Below, one piece after another: positions 23,056 through 34,670 of a stretch of 64,000 nucleotides of DNA. The DNA is from Apricaphanius iberus. Taxonomy: Eukaryota; Chordata; Actinopteri; Cyprinodontiformes; Aphaniidae. The position numbers and the translations under genes are program-made. Below the pieces are notes generated by a model. That model saw only the letters and a list, made by a program, of their open reading frames with translations. It was not told the origin of the DNA and searched no databases. Position 1 is the first letter of the stretch. Each line of letters begins with the position of its first letter. Location of the stretch: positions 62,001-126,000 of the forward strand of contig JAPXFQ010002814.1 of assembly GCA_028564705.1 (NCBI GenBank), given 5' to 3'.

Positions 23056-24689
23056 AATGTGTACTGGAGAAAATTATACGGATAGTTGTAATCAGCTAGT
23101 ATAACGTGACCTGAACATAAAGCCTTTATACAAATAATAATATTTCTTGTGAAGTTAGCCTTCAGTGTCAGTTTATTTTTGTTGTGACAGCATCACTTTC
23201 TGCCATTTAAACAGTAAAGCAACACTTAAAATTTACACATGCTGGTGCAAATTAACATTATTTTTAGTGTAGAAAAAACAACTGTGGTTGATTGTTTGAA
23301 CATTCAGGCTTCCACATGAAGGAGAGATCTAAAATAAATACCCTTGTGGGCACACAGAGAATGGTGGACCCATTAGTCAGATCATGTAAGAAAATGAATG
23401 GGCCAAAGTCTACCATAATGTGCTGCATGAGTAATGCAGGGTCTTGGCTGCTGGTATGTTTCAGAACAGAAGTTAACACTGGTTGCCAATTCCAAAATAA
23501 ATAGCAGATATTTTGGCAGCACACTTTAGAAAGTGAGCTTCGTGATGGAGAGGAAATTGCCGTTGGCCTGCTGCATTGCTAAAGACTTAGCAGGAACAGC
23601 TGGTGGCCTTTTCCAAGATAATCCAGCTCTTGATATGTCTTGATGGTGAAATACGTAGCTCATTCTGTGGATAAAACAAACTTCAATCAGGGCATATAAA
23701 TTCATTTAACAGATAATTTGCTTCCTCAAACATGCTTTGTTGCAACATTCAAAACCTGCATGAATAGAAACGACCGAACATGCACTGCATCTGAAGTGCT
23801 GCACCACTTAGATGCACATTAATTACGCATGCATTTCTTAGTCTGCTAGTGTTTGAGATGTCACTGTGCTGCATCTGGTAGGCCTCTCTACGGAAAGGAA
23901 TCTGAAGCCTTTTGACTGAGGTTGCTCTAAAGAAAATGGGCTGTTTAGTCAGGGGTGACAAAAAAAAAGTGTAAGGATGTATTCTGGCTTTCTCTTTATG
24001 TGTATGTGTTTTCAGCCTCTTTGCAAAGCTGACAAAGAAGTTTGATGACTGAAGACATGATCTCTTTGTGCGTTATACAGGGAAAGTCTTTTTCTATCTT
24101 TTTTTTTTTACCCCCAACTGTTGTTTATGGCAGTGTCAAAAAGTACTTCACTCTCTGCTGCGAATTTGATACAAGTACTAGTATGAAAGGCACACACATC
24201 TTTTTTTTCGATCAGCAGGTCTGCGTAAGAATTTCACATCAGTTGCGAAACTCAGGAAAAACAACTTCCATTTTTTTCTTTTTGAAAGTGTGAATGTGCA
24301 AAATGTCAGGAATGCGCAACACAAGGAGATGAATTTCCCGGCTGAATACAGCTGTTATTAAATTATATCAGCTCAGTGAGTTGTGAGGTGCATGGCCTAA
24401 TTGCAATTCTTTTGAAAAATATCGCCGTTGTTTTCAGCTCATGCAAAATGGAAGATGGTGTAGAGAATAAATTTGCATTGGAATACATTCTGCATGTCAG
24501 CAAAACTTAGAATTTGTGAGACTGTAGTGTACGTATATGTTCAGTTTTATAAATACACTAATACCCCTTTCTGGAAGACACTCTCCAATCATCTTTTGAG
24601 CTATTTTAAGGCATTCTTAGTGGTCTTTAAATTATTATGCCATTTTTAGCCAAAATCACAAAACCTGTGTCGTTTTCTAGGACATAGCT
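23056..24689. other. Unassigned DNA
   Basis: No gene or repeat recognised. Frames at 23264-23524 (minus) and 23292-23504 (plus) are opposite-strand shadows of each other without motifs. Confidence 0.4.
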
Positions 24690-25396
24690 TCTGCAGAGCA
24701 GCAGTAGCTTATCAGCAATTTACCTCTGCATTGTGAGCGGAACTGTTGGCATGGAGGACTCCCGCTTGTTGCTGAGAGCTCTCTGTTTACACTAGCTTTC
24801 CCTCTAGCTTACAGCCCCACACACCCCCAACCTAACATTACCGGTGCAACAAAAATGGTGAGCAATATCGGAGCTATCCAGCTGTAAATGTTTGAGCCAG
24901 ATGCCAGCTCGGATGACGGACATGAAGACGTACATAGATCTAGTCATCTACAAGTGGATGCATCAGAATGTTAAAGTAACGTCTTTGGAAACGGAGTGGA
25001 ACGATGCGGAAAGATGAGGACAAAAAACTTTAAAGGTTTATTTTTAGTGTTCATTAGATTATTTTATGGGCTTTTATTATTAGCATGGGCAAAACACTTG
25101 ATCGGGTGACTTTAATTGGATATATGGATGTAAATAGACAAGATGAATTCAAGATGGATCGTTTTGTCACGTTTATTGAATTACGAAGGAAATATGCACA
25201 TTTTATATCCTTGAGAGGTACGGGGGTGTTTTTGTAGGCAAAAGCGCTCGCTGTGTCTATAACTGTATCCATAATTGGCATATATTATTACAATCAAAAG
25301 ACTCATACCTTTCTAGTGATATAAAACATGTAAAAGTTAATTGAAGATAGAAGTCAGAATATCTGTGGATTTAAACATGGAAGTGGGTGAGACCCG
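24690..25396 (+). repeat. Dispersed repeat, copy A
   Basis: Pairs with 33850-34230 in inverted orientation. Matching words in order include GCAGTAGCTTA, GTTGCTGAGAGCTCTC, ACCGGTGCAACAAAAA, GCTGTGTCTA, AACATG and AGAAGTCAGAATATC. Copy A contains a middle segment (about 24890-25195) that copy B lacks. It has no recognised coding motif; a weak minus-strand frame at 25054-25281 has no assignable domain. Confidence 0.65.
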
Positions 25397-25744
25397 TTTA
25401 CAGGCCTTATCCAGCCTAAGTCTCCTCCCCTTCGGGTCGGCCCATGATGGGTCTCCTGGCTGAAAAAAATAGTCTTTTCTCTGCATCAAAATTTGTCTTC
25501 AAAATTCAGGGACATCATATGTTCAATTCATCGCGCATTTAAAACAGGATCAGAAAATAACTTTTATCATTCCATTGACTCTCATTCATTTTTTTTTTGG
25601 TAGTAGGGGAACCATGGTCCATAAATAGTAGGCCGTGACTTAGACTCCCCATTATAACGCTAATGGGTCAACACAGCAGCATGCAGCACTGGATATTGCC
25701 CTATAATTAGCTGATGTAATGCTAGATCCGGCATCATCTTCCCA
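25397..25744. other. Unassigned DNA
   Basis: No feature recognised between the dispersed repeat and the AGACGTCT-rich block. Confidence 0.4.
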
Positions 25745-27320
25745 CTGAGCAATAGACGTCTATTAGATGTGCCGTCTAAATTCAAACCGAAATTAGACCG
25801 TCTATAATCGGTCTACATTTCAGCCCCAATCTAGACGACACAATTTAATACATTTATTATTAAATATTAAATAGAAAAATAACTGAAAGTTGTGTAAATG
25901 ACGGCCAAGTACTGGATTAAAACGTTTTTAACAGTTATTGATCAATGCACGTATCAACGTCTCTCTTTAGACCAAATTTAGATTATTTAATTAAATACAT
26001 TAAAGAATGAACAGTGATTAAAAAAAATAACTAAGTTGCACAGCTGATGTCAAAATATTGGATTTGAATTGTCATTGATCAATATAGAGTAAAGTTTAGA
26101 TTTAGCCTTGATTTAGATGTTTATTCAACGTCTACATTAAAACCTGGTTTAGACCAGACGTATAAGTTATTTTAGTGGTAACCCCCGACCCTCACCACTA
26201 GGAGGAAGCAACACACTTAAAGTTCCGCTCGGTCTAATCGTCTTTATGGATACCGGAGTCCTCCGAACCAATTTATTTTACTCATTGGGACCACTACGTG
26301 TTAGAAAACGTTGTTTCTTCAAATATGAAGGGTCGCATATAGGTGAGTGCTCAAAGGAAAGTTACTGAAATGTTGTTTTGTCCTACAATGTTTGTTATCC
26401 GTTTGCAGCATAGCTAGCAGGCTAGCTGTAGCTTACCTGCTAGCTTGCTATTAAGTAGCCATTAAACCGAATGGTCCTTTGAAACCATGTACTTTGTCTT
26501 AATGGATAATATCGCTGTGATCTCTGTGACACTTAAAATATTTATTCCTTTATTCTATTGCTGTGTTTGCAGAATCTATTCAGAAAACTTTAAAAGAGGC
26601 TACGGAGTAAATTATCAGCTCAGCAATGGCTGCACATCTCAAACAGGCTCCAGCTCGAAGTGTTGGAGGGCGCTATAAGAGGCCGAGGACGCCTTTGATG
26701 TATTTTATTTATTTATTTACATTTTGGTTCAGGTTGATGAATTTTCCAAGAGTTTTTGTATATTTAAAAAATAAATGTTTTGGCCTAATTTTTTTTTTTG
26801 TAAATGTTTTGCATAAAAAATACCTACATTTTTATTTTTGTAATTTTGTACATTAGACTACTTATTTGTCACCACAATCTTTGTTTAATTAAAATAAGCA
26901 AAATAAAATATTTTGATATTATATATTTGAATTTGTATGTTTACAAATGTGTTGAAATTAACAATATGTATATTGCACATTCATATGTTTGTGATGGTTG
27001 GATGTTTGAAAAATATTTTGATTTACATTACAGTAGTATAGTTTGGTCAATGTTAAGCTTAAGAGATGTATTTATATCCAGTTGTAAAATAAGTATAGTG
27101 TTACTGAAACCGTTTTAAAAAATCATTGTTATTTTAAAAGATCATTTTAGGGAACCTGATTTAACATTCAATTTTATAACTTTAATTTAATTTTAATAGG
27201 TTTGTTGTGATTAATTTAATAGATTGTAAAAGCTGGATTTATTAGAATGTCATTAGGCTATAATACATTTAATAGATGTCTATATGACGTCTAAATGATG
27301 TCTAGATTATCCGATGGTGT
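25745..27320. repeat. Block bounded by AGACGTCT-type palindromes
   Basis: AATAGACGTCTATT at 25751-25764 is a perfect 14-bp palindrome. Related words follow: ACCGTCTATAATCGGTCTAC near 25797, TCTAGACGAC near 25831, CAACGTCTACATT near 26128 and CCAGACGTATAAG near 26154. At the far side TAGATGTCTATATGACGTCT lies near 27272. Within the block are a donor-like TATAGGTGAGTG near 26336 and an acceptor-like GTGTTTGCAGAATC near 26563. It may be a DNA element with modified termini. No protein domain is visible. Confidence 0.4.
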
Positions 27321-29231
27321 ACAGTGTTGGGAGTAATGCATTACAAAAGTAAAAGTTACAGAGCATTTGCTGCCATTAACTGCACGTTCCCCTATATTTC
27401 TTTCTACCCTTAGAACATTTCCTGTGGTGATGTGTCTCTTTTCTTAATGCTTTTAACACTGCATTGATAAAGTAAATACTTGGTGCATTACCTTGTTTGA
27501 CTGTATGCCTTTCCTGGATAGGTCATTGATGGGGCTGTTGCTGCCATTAACTTTTCATGCAGTTTTTTTTTTCTTTCTTTCTTTCTTTCTTATACTGTAC
27601 AAGTATATTTATCTCAGGGATTATATGCTTAGCTGTGTCTTTCCTAGACTGACTCATTGGTAAAAGCATTACTGTCATTTGCTGTGTCTTGTGAGGTACC
27701 TTATATTTTTTGTGCCATATTAAAAAAACTGAATTGAACCGAATTAATGTAGTCAATAACATCTCTTTGTTAGTAGTCTTATCACTCACATTCTACAAGC
27801 TTAGAACCTCATCCGATATGGTCTCTTATCCCTGATGGTTTTCTGCATCAGCACTGAGGAATTGTTCAGCAATCTGTGCGTCTTCTATCTTTGTACAAAA
27901 TGCTCCAAAATCTATTTACCCCGTTAAGATAAAGTCCATACAATACGTTTCTCATGTCAGTTCCTGGAATTACCTGATACTCTCTTAAAAACATGTTTGT
28001 GAAAGATCCTAAATTAAACTTGGAGACAGAAAGAGCGACTTTGTTTTTATCGAAATAAAATCTATTCCTGAAGGACGAAGTGAATTATCTTTGTCAAGGA
28101 GCCTCATTTGCAAATTCATGAAAAGAAAATGACAGCATTATAAAATATATTTTGTTCACAGAATAGCAATATTGATACTTGTATTGACACTGAATGATTA
28201 CTATATATATTCAGAAGATAACTGTGAGAAATGCTGAGGTTATAATTGGATGAATAAATATTTAACTTAATCAAATGTATATTCAAGATGTTTTTTTGTT
28301 TTTTTTCCAGTCTGGCTTGAGGCCTGTTGAGAACTTTGAAAAAGTGTAGAGACAAGAATTCAAACAGAAGAAGCCTTTTGAACTCCAGCATGTTCTGATG
28401 CCAAAACACAGCCTTGGATGATGCAGGGCAGAGTACCTATGGTTGGGTCAAATAGCTGTTTACTTGCTGTGAACCATCTTGGGTTTCTGCTCTTGTCAGG
28501 TGTAGACATTTTCTGCTTCTCTCTCCCAGCTGAAGGGAATGTCTGCCTTGGCTTCTAAAGCAATTTTATCTGCCCGTGGAGGTCATTCTGAGGCTTAGGG
28601 GTGTTTTTCTTTGATACAGTCTGGATATCTTGAGGGTTCCTTTCTTTAAAAAGCAATCCTGCACAATGGGTTTTAGTTTCTGCATTGAGGCAAAAACAAC
28701 ACAAAGACAAAGCTTGGTGAAAGATTAGGCTGGAAAAAAAGTTAAGTTGACAGTTCAACCAAATGTTGAAATAGTGACAGAAAACAATTGAGAACTGTGA
28801 TAACCAACCATTTATTTGCATCATGTTAGAATAGAAGAGATTAGAACAATCTTTTCTTGAACTAAAAAGGGGAAATTCATATATGTAACAGCAACAAAGT
28901 GTCAGGAATTACAAACATTAAGATTCAGAAATAGAAAGTATAAAAGACAGAAGAAGAAGAGATAAGCATCAGAGTTACAAAAACCAGAGCAGTAATTAAA
29001 AATACATTGGCATGCTCAGACTACAGTGTATAACAGAGGATACTTTAAAAAATATTTAAATAGTTAAAAGATATTTAGAAATATGCACAGAATGTGCATT
29101 TGTAGTTTTAATTAAAGAAGTAAACATTTCTTCCAAGAGTTAGCAGAATATAAACTGTAAAAAATAAAAAATAAAAAAATAAAACTGATGTGAAGACACA
29201 CAAACATGAGTTAATGCAAATTATGGGATGT
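27321..29231. other. Mostly unassigned; short repeat end at the left
   Basis: ACAGTGTTGGGAGTAATGCATT near 27321-27342 followed by AAAGTAAAAGTTACAG resembles one end of the element type at 21605-23055, but no partner end is seen. A TTTC microsatellite lies at 27566-27590. Nothing else recognised. Confidence 0.4.
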
Positions 29232-29882
29232 AAACATTAGGTTTGTTGGGAGCAGTTTAGGTTGTAATGTCCAGCAGCTGCAAGGAGGAAGGACCTATAA
29301 GAATGTTTCTTCATGCACTTAGGGTGCAGCAGTCTGTCACTGAATGGGTTCTGCAGCTCAGCAAAATCTTCAAGGGGTGGGAGACTCTGGGCGTTTTCAC
29401 ATAGTACTGGAGTCCGTACTCGGGTACCGTATTTGGTCATAATCCACTTATTTCGTACCATGTGAACACAGCCTGGACCGTGCCAGGATACGGCCAGAGA
29501 GACCTGCCTTGGAGGTAGTATCAGAGTCCAGGTATGAGTGGATACGGATCATGTGAACACAAGCTGTACTCTGGCCGTAACTAAGACAATACTGTAGACA
29601 CGCATCACGCAGAAATGACGACACCGCCGGCCGAAATTACCGGCCGTTTTCTGGCACGGCCACACGTGTGTGTCTGTCCATCAGTGATGTTATTTTGGCC
29701 AAGTCCTTTTGTCTCCTACCGCCTGCACTGGATCCAGGGGGCATCCTAGAACAGAGCTGGCCTTCCTGATGAGCTTAGCCAGCCTCTTTCTTTCAGCTGA
29801 AGATACACTGCTGCTTTGACATAAAACACCATTAAAGATGGCTGATGCCACTGTAGAGTCAAAAAAAAGGTCTTTATGAGGT
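29232..29882 (-). mobile_element. Non-LTR LINE 3' fragment, split by an insertion
   Basis: On the minus strand 29882-29681 reads FFDSTVASAIFNGVLCQSSS, SSAERKRLAKLIRKASSVLG and CPLDPVQAVGD. After about 280 bp of unrelated sequence, 29398-29232 reads NPFSDRLLHPKCMKKHSYRS and ends LNCSQQT. Both match the C-terminal part of the LINE at 32065-32730, so they were once continuous. The inserted block (about 29398-29680) contains ACCATGTGAACACAGCCTGG and GATCATGTGAACACAAGCTG, is GC-richer than its surroundings, and has no evident target duplication. Confidence 0.7.
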
Positions 29883-32064
29883 CAGAGATGTCAACTGGAA
29901 TTAATTATTAAAATCTCTGGCTCATATACAATCGCCTCTTACTTTATGTGGTTCCCTATGGCAATACTGAGTTGAATGCCCTTGTATCTTAAGACGGCCA
30001 CCTCAAGGTTTCATTGCATAGATTCAACAAATTGTCATAGACATTACTCAGTGACTGTGATCCATGTTGACATTTTAGCTTCATACACATTTGTTGTCAG
30101 TATCTGATTAACTCAAATAACGAATGTTCTGTATTAAGAATTGGCAACAGTGGAGCCCACTGGACAATATACTCATTGTCATGTTCAGGAAACCAGGTTC
30201 AGTTGATCTCTTGAGATTTCCCAGAGAGTGCCAAAAACCGACTAATATGATACACATGTTAGTAAACAATTAAGCCTAGGTAATTGAGTGTTCACTTGTT
30301 GGTATTTAGACTACATTTACCATAGAATGTTATTACAGCTCTTCATGCGGTGAAGGGAAAGAAGTTATCTGGGATATGGTGTTAAGTTTTATATGCATAG
30401 CAGCAATATAGGATTTTGTGTTCAAGTGGAAATCTCCCACTTTCTGGGACTTTTTTCTGTACCTTTTTGAACTTTGAAAATTAACTTCTAAATAACAATA
30501 GAATACATATTTACACTAGATCCTTCAACCAATTAATCAAGGCCAAATTAATCTTTTTTATTTTAAGACATAACACAACTAACTGACAAACAGAAGGCCC
30601 TATTATAATGAAATGCCTTCCAGTAAATTGGCAATTAGAAAACGCAGCATTAGAGTACAGTATTAGATACTGAGGGAGAAGAAACTGTGGGACTTTACTG
30701 AATCATTTCCAAAGTCTTGCACTTTTGAGCTACACAATAGATTTTTTCCATGTGTCATCCCTCCATTTTGTCTTCAGGATCAAGCCCTTCACTCTTCAGT
30801 TTCTGAATCTTGTTTTTGCACCCATTGCATCTCCACAATTTTCCCTTCTTGTTTAATTGACTCCCTTCCATCTCACTTTCTTTTATCTAGTTGTAAATTC
30901 CTAATTTCCCAATGTCCAGTCTGTGCACATCCTAAGGTTTCTGTCGTTTTTTTTTTTTCTTTTTCTGTTGGGATATCTTTTTGCCAATAAATCTCACAAA
31001 TAAGCTTCTTCTGCTTCACATCTCAAGGTAAGCCAAGATATGGTTGCTAAAAAAAACGGAATGCTCTGCAACACTATTCCTCTTCTTTCCCCTTTACCCA
31101 GAGCAGTTAAAGTAGAATTTTTGTTTGCAAAATCTCTGCAAAATATTACATGAAAAAGTTCAAATTATTTTATGATGCATTATTTACAGATTAACATGCT
31201 ATTACTGTATACAAAAAGAGTTTTAAAAAAAGTTTACCAGAGCTACGCTGAACCTCAGTTAACAATTAGCACGCATGGTTGCTTTTGCACTATGGAAACA
31301 CCCCGTAGTCTGTCAGAGCTGCTTTTTAATGTCTGCTCTCCCTGCTGTGTTTGATGAGTAACTTGTCACTCCACCATCAACTGCGGTCTCAGTTGAAGAC
31401 GTCATGATGCCGAAAATAGACAGGGGAGCCGAAATGCTTTTTTTTTTTTCACAGTCACAGATCTTTTACTTGAAAACCTTCCAAGGTTTGGTACAGTAGC
31501 AAACTTCCCTAAAATTCTGCTCTAAATGAGGGGACACCAGGAAGCAGAAGAGACATTGCATCAGGGACCAATTTACATCATGACACCAATAAGATGGAGC
31601 CTTGGAGGTGTTACATCTGGAGGTGACTAGCACTGAATACTCTAAAATGATGTGCATATATATTTGGATATGATAAAGTTAATTCTGGGTGGATGTCTGA
31701 AAGCTTGGAAATCTTGGCAAAATGCAAATCACCTGGTAGAAAAAGGTATAAAGGTATGATAAATTTTATTAAGATGAGAACCTCTCTGAAAACATGGTAT
31801 TTCTGTGATATTATGATTAAATAGGGTGCCTTAGAAATTGGGGATTTTATATCATCAACTCAATATGGCACATAATTTGTAGGTTGAAGTGATTATACTT
31901 TTTTGTTTTGCTTATTTACTTTACTTATAAAAATCTCAAAAGTCAGGTGATCATTTGTATTAAACTCCCCAAGTCAAGCCTATTTTTACTGCAATTACAG
32001 CCACAAATCTTTTGATGTATGATTTTTTACTCATTTTGTGCATCTAAAGACTGAAAAAGACTGA
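29883..32064. other. Unassigned AT-rich DNA
   Basis: No gene or named repeat recognised in this stretch. Confidence 0.4.
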
Positions 32065-32730
32065 AAAATGTCTCCGACAGGCTTGTCTGCAGCACGGGTG
32101 GCCCACAGGGAACTGTGCTGACACTTTTCCTCTTCACCCACTACACTGCAGGTTTTTCTATCAACTCCCCACACTGCCAACTTCAGAAGTTCCCTATTGA
32201 CTCTACTATCGTTGGTCGGTCCCATGTGTGAAGGGACTTTGTGGACCTGTGCCAGCTGAACCACCTGCTGATCAATGTGGGGAAAACCAAAAAGTTGGTG
32301 GGGAACATCCACATGTGCAGACCCACAACACTTCACTTCACACAGAGGTCTTTTTGGAGTCCAGGGAGCACTACTAAAGACCTTTTTTGACTCAGTGGTG
32401 GCATCAAACATCTTTTATGGCATAGTATGTTGGAGCAGAAGTGTATCTACAGCTGAGAAGAAGAGGTTGGCTAAGCTCATCAGGAAGGCCAGCTCTGTTC
32501 TGGGATGAATCCAGTCCAGGTGGTGGAAGATAGACTGACTCTGGCCAAAATAATATCACTGCTGGGCAGAGTCTCCCACCCCATGCATGACGATGTTACT
32601 GAGCTGGAGAGCTCCTACAGTGACAGACTGCTGCACCCTAGATACATGAAAGAGCATTTTTGCCGGTCCTTCCTCCCTGAAGTTGTTAAACTTTACAACC
32701 AAAACTGCTCCCAACAATCTCAATAATGTG
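32065..32730 (+). pseudogene. Non-LTR LINE reverse transcriptase, 3' part
   Basis: The frame around 32090 reads STGGPQGTVLTLFLFTHY, the VPQG-type RT block. About 30 codons on, the place of the paired catalytic Asp reads FPIDSTIVG, so one Asp is lost. QLNHLLINVGKTKKLVGN follows, then in another frame LLKTFFDSVVASNIFYGIVC, SVSTAEKKRLAKLIRKASSV and, after a stop, DPVQVVEDRLTLAK-like and SYSDRLLHPRYMKEHFCRSF segments ending at 32726. About 60 codons are missing between GNIHM and LLKTFF. The family is common in fish, but I leave its clade open. It is clearly distinct from the L2 and RTE copies. Confidence 0.75.
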
Positions 32731-33849
32731 ACCTCTGCTGTGATTTGCACTATTTAACTTATCTAAATGACATTCTGCTACTGGTATTTGCAGAGCTGCT
32801 TTTTCACAGTTTATATTTTTACTAACTTTTGGAAATTATGTTTTACTTTTTAATGCACAACTACACATGCACATGAATAGTTTAATATGGATATACAAAT
32901 ACTTAGCAATATTCCCCTGTGAGTTTGTAATGTGTCGGAGTTGCTAAGGTATAAGCTTCTGGGGTTTTTACAGGATTTTAATGCAACCAATTCCAACTTA
33001 CAATAACCTGGGATTTCAGTGACATTGACAGTGTCTGCCATTGCAGCTGTGGTCTGGGTAGGTTTAAGAAAGGGAGCCTGCAGAAGCTGAACTTAGTCCA
33101 ATTGGTCATTCTGTTAGTGAAATTTGGAAACACGGAAATGCAAACGATGATGTCTGCAGTAGCAATCTGTCTATCTGACCTCCGTAAACCACACAGTGTC
33201 CTGCTCAGACTACAACTGGGATGGAGCATGGGAGTGACATAATTGTAATTTGGAGATAGTATATTTGTATTATAGCCTCTAATTCACCCCGTAACCAAAC
33301 AAATTAGCACTTCTGAGATGTTCTGAACTCTGAGGAGAGTAATGGTAACAGTTAATAACAAAACATGGTTAAATGAAGGAATTTTACAGGAGATAATGCC
33401 TTATTACAGGTGGCAAATCTCCTGCCCCAATTGACTCCTATTATATGGATATACACTAAGTGCGAGTTTATATAAACTTCTTCTGAAAGACTCCAACGGG
33501 CTCCAAAATTATCTATGAAAAAAAAAAAACTATCCTAAACTGTTTTTCACTCTTCTTTGCAAAATAGCTCACGCTTCAAAAAATTGGTTAGGATGTGTCT
33601 GGTGGTGGTCCTATCCTGTTTGGTGCCCTGGGCGAAACCCACTTACCCACCCCACAATCACATTGCTGTGAATCAGTAGCAGACGCTAAAATGCAGCCTA
33701 AAACAGACTGGATGTGTGACGTAGCAACTCTATACCCCCCACCCACTCTGAGGAGTAGAGAAGACAATGGCGGATCAACACCCATATGCTGTAGTGGGTT
33801 GTAGAGCGTTAGCGGTATGATGGCCCATAAGCGGCTCCCACCTACTTCC
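32731..33849. other. Unassigned DNA
   Basis: The phrase GGTGCCCTGGGCGAAACCC near 33620 is a word I associate with fish hAT-like elements, but no ends or coding part are visible. The rest shows nothing recognisable. Confidence 0.35.
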
Positions 33850-34230
33850 ATGTAAAAACCCATTGATATTCTGACTTCTAACTTCTATGAACTTATACAT
33901 GTTATATATCATTAGAATGCTTAGAGTCTTGTCATTCTAATAATAATAATAATAATAATATAAACCAATCACACATACAGGTATATCTGTAGACACAGCA
34001 AGCATATTTTAACCAACAAAGACACAGGCAAAATGTGCAACTTACAATATTGCTCACTGTTTTTGTTGCACCGGTAATCAAAGTTGGAGGTGTGAGGGGC
34101 TGTAAAATAGCAGGAGAGCTAGCTTAAACGGAGAGCTCTCAGCAACGGGCGGCAGGGTGGGGTCATCCATGCCAACACTTCTGCCCACAACGCAGAGGTG
34201 AATTGTTAGTAAGCTACTGCCACTCCTGCA
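33850..34230 (-). repeat. Dispersed repeat, copy B (inverted to copy A)
   Basis: Reverse complement matches 24690-25396: GCAGTAGCTTAC, GTTGGCATGGA, GTTGCTGAGAGCTCTC, TTACCGGTGCAACAAAAA, then after a deletion GCTGTGTCTA and AGAAGTCAGAATATC. An AAT microsatellite (33938-33961) has expanded inside this copy. Confidence 0.65.
33938..33961. repeat. (AAT)n microsatellite
   Basis: About eight AAT units inside dispersed repeat copy B. Confidence 0.9.
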
Positions 34231-34502
34231 GCAGTGCAGGAAGACTTGGATGTGTTTTTGTTTTCTGTGTTCCTATCCCTCTCTTGTATCTTCAACTCAC
34301 CCTCTCCCTCTTAACCTTTTCTTCCCCAACGCTCTTCATCATCTCTCTTTTTCACTCTTTATTTTCAATCTCTGTGTACATAATGTCAGAAAAAAAAAAG
34401 ACCCACAGCAGTTTTTTGAAATAGCTCAAAAAATGATTGGAGTGGGTGTCAAAGGGACATTTACAGTAAATTCTTAATTTGGTATGGAAATCACAGCCAA
34501 CA

Positions 34503-34670
34503 CGATGTCAGCCTCCTTCAGTGTGCTCCAGGACAGCTGTGACTACAATCTAGGTTGCCATCACCAGTGTTTCAATGTTTGTGTAAATGGGTGAATGACT
34601 GCATGTAGTGTAAAGCACTTTGGGGCCTGTAGATACTAAATCAAGTGATATACATTTACAGGTCTTCAGA
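34503..34670 (+). repeat. tRNA-derived SINE, 3' part
   Basis: Contains GTGTGCTCCAGGACAGCTGT, TAGGTTGCCATCACCAGTG, TGTGTAAATGGGTGAATGAC and GTAGTGTAAAGCACTTTGG, matching in order the body and tail of the complete SINE at 58933-59257. The tRNA-like head is absent. Confidence 0.7.

Noticed and set aside
31960..32030. Possible Tc1-type terminal sequence (ACTCCCCAAGTCAAGCC and TACAGCCACAAATCTTTTG)
   Set aside because: Only loose word similarity; no inverted partner or transposase fragment nearby.
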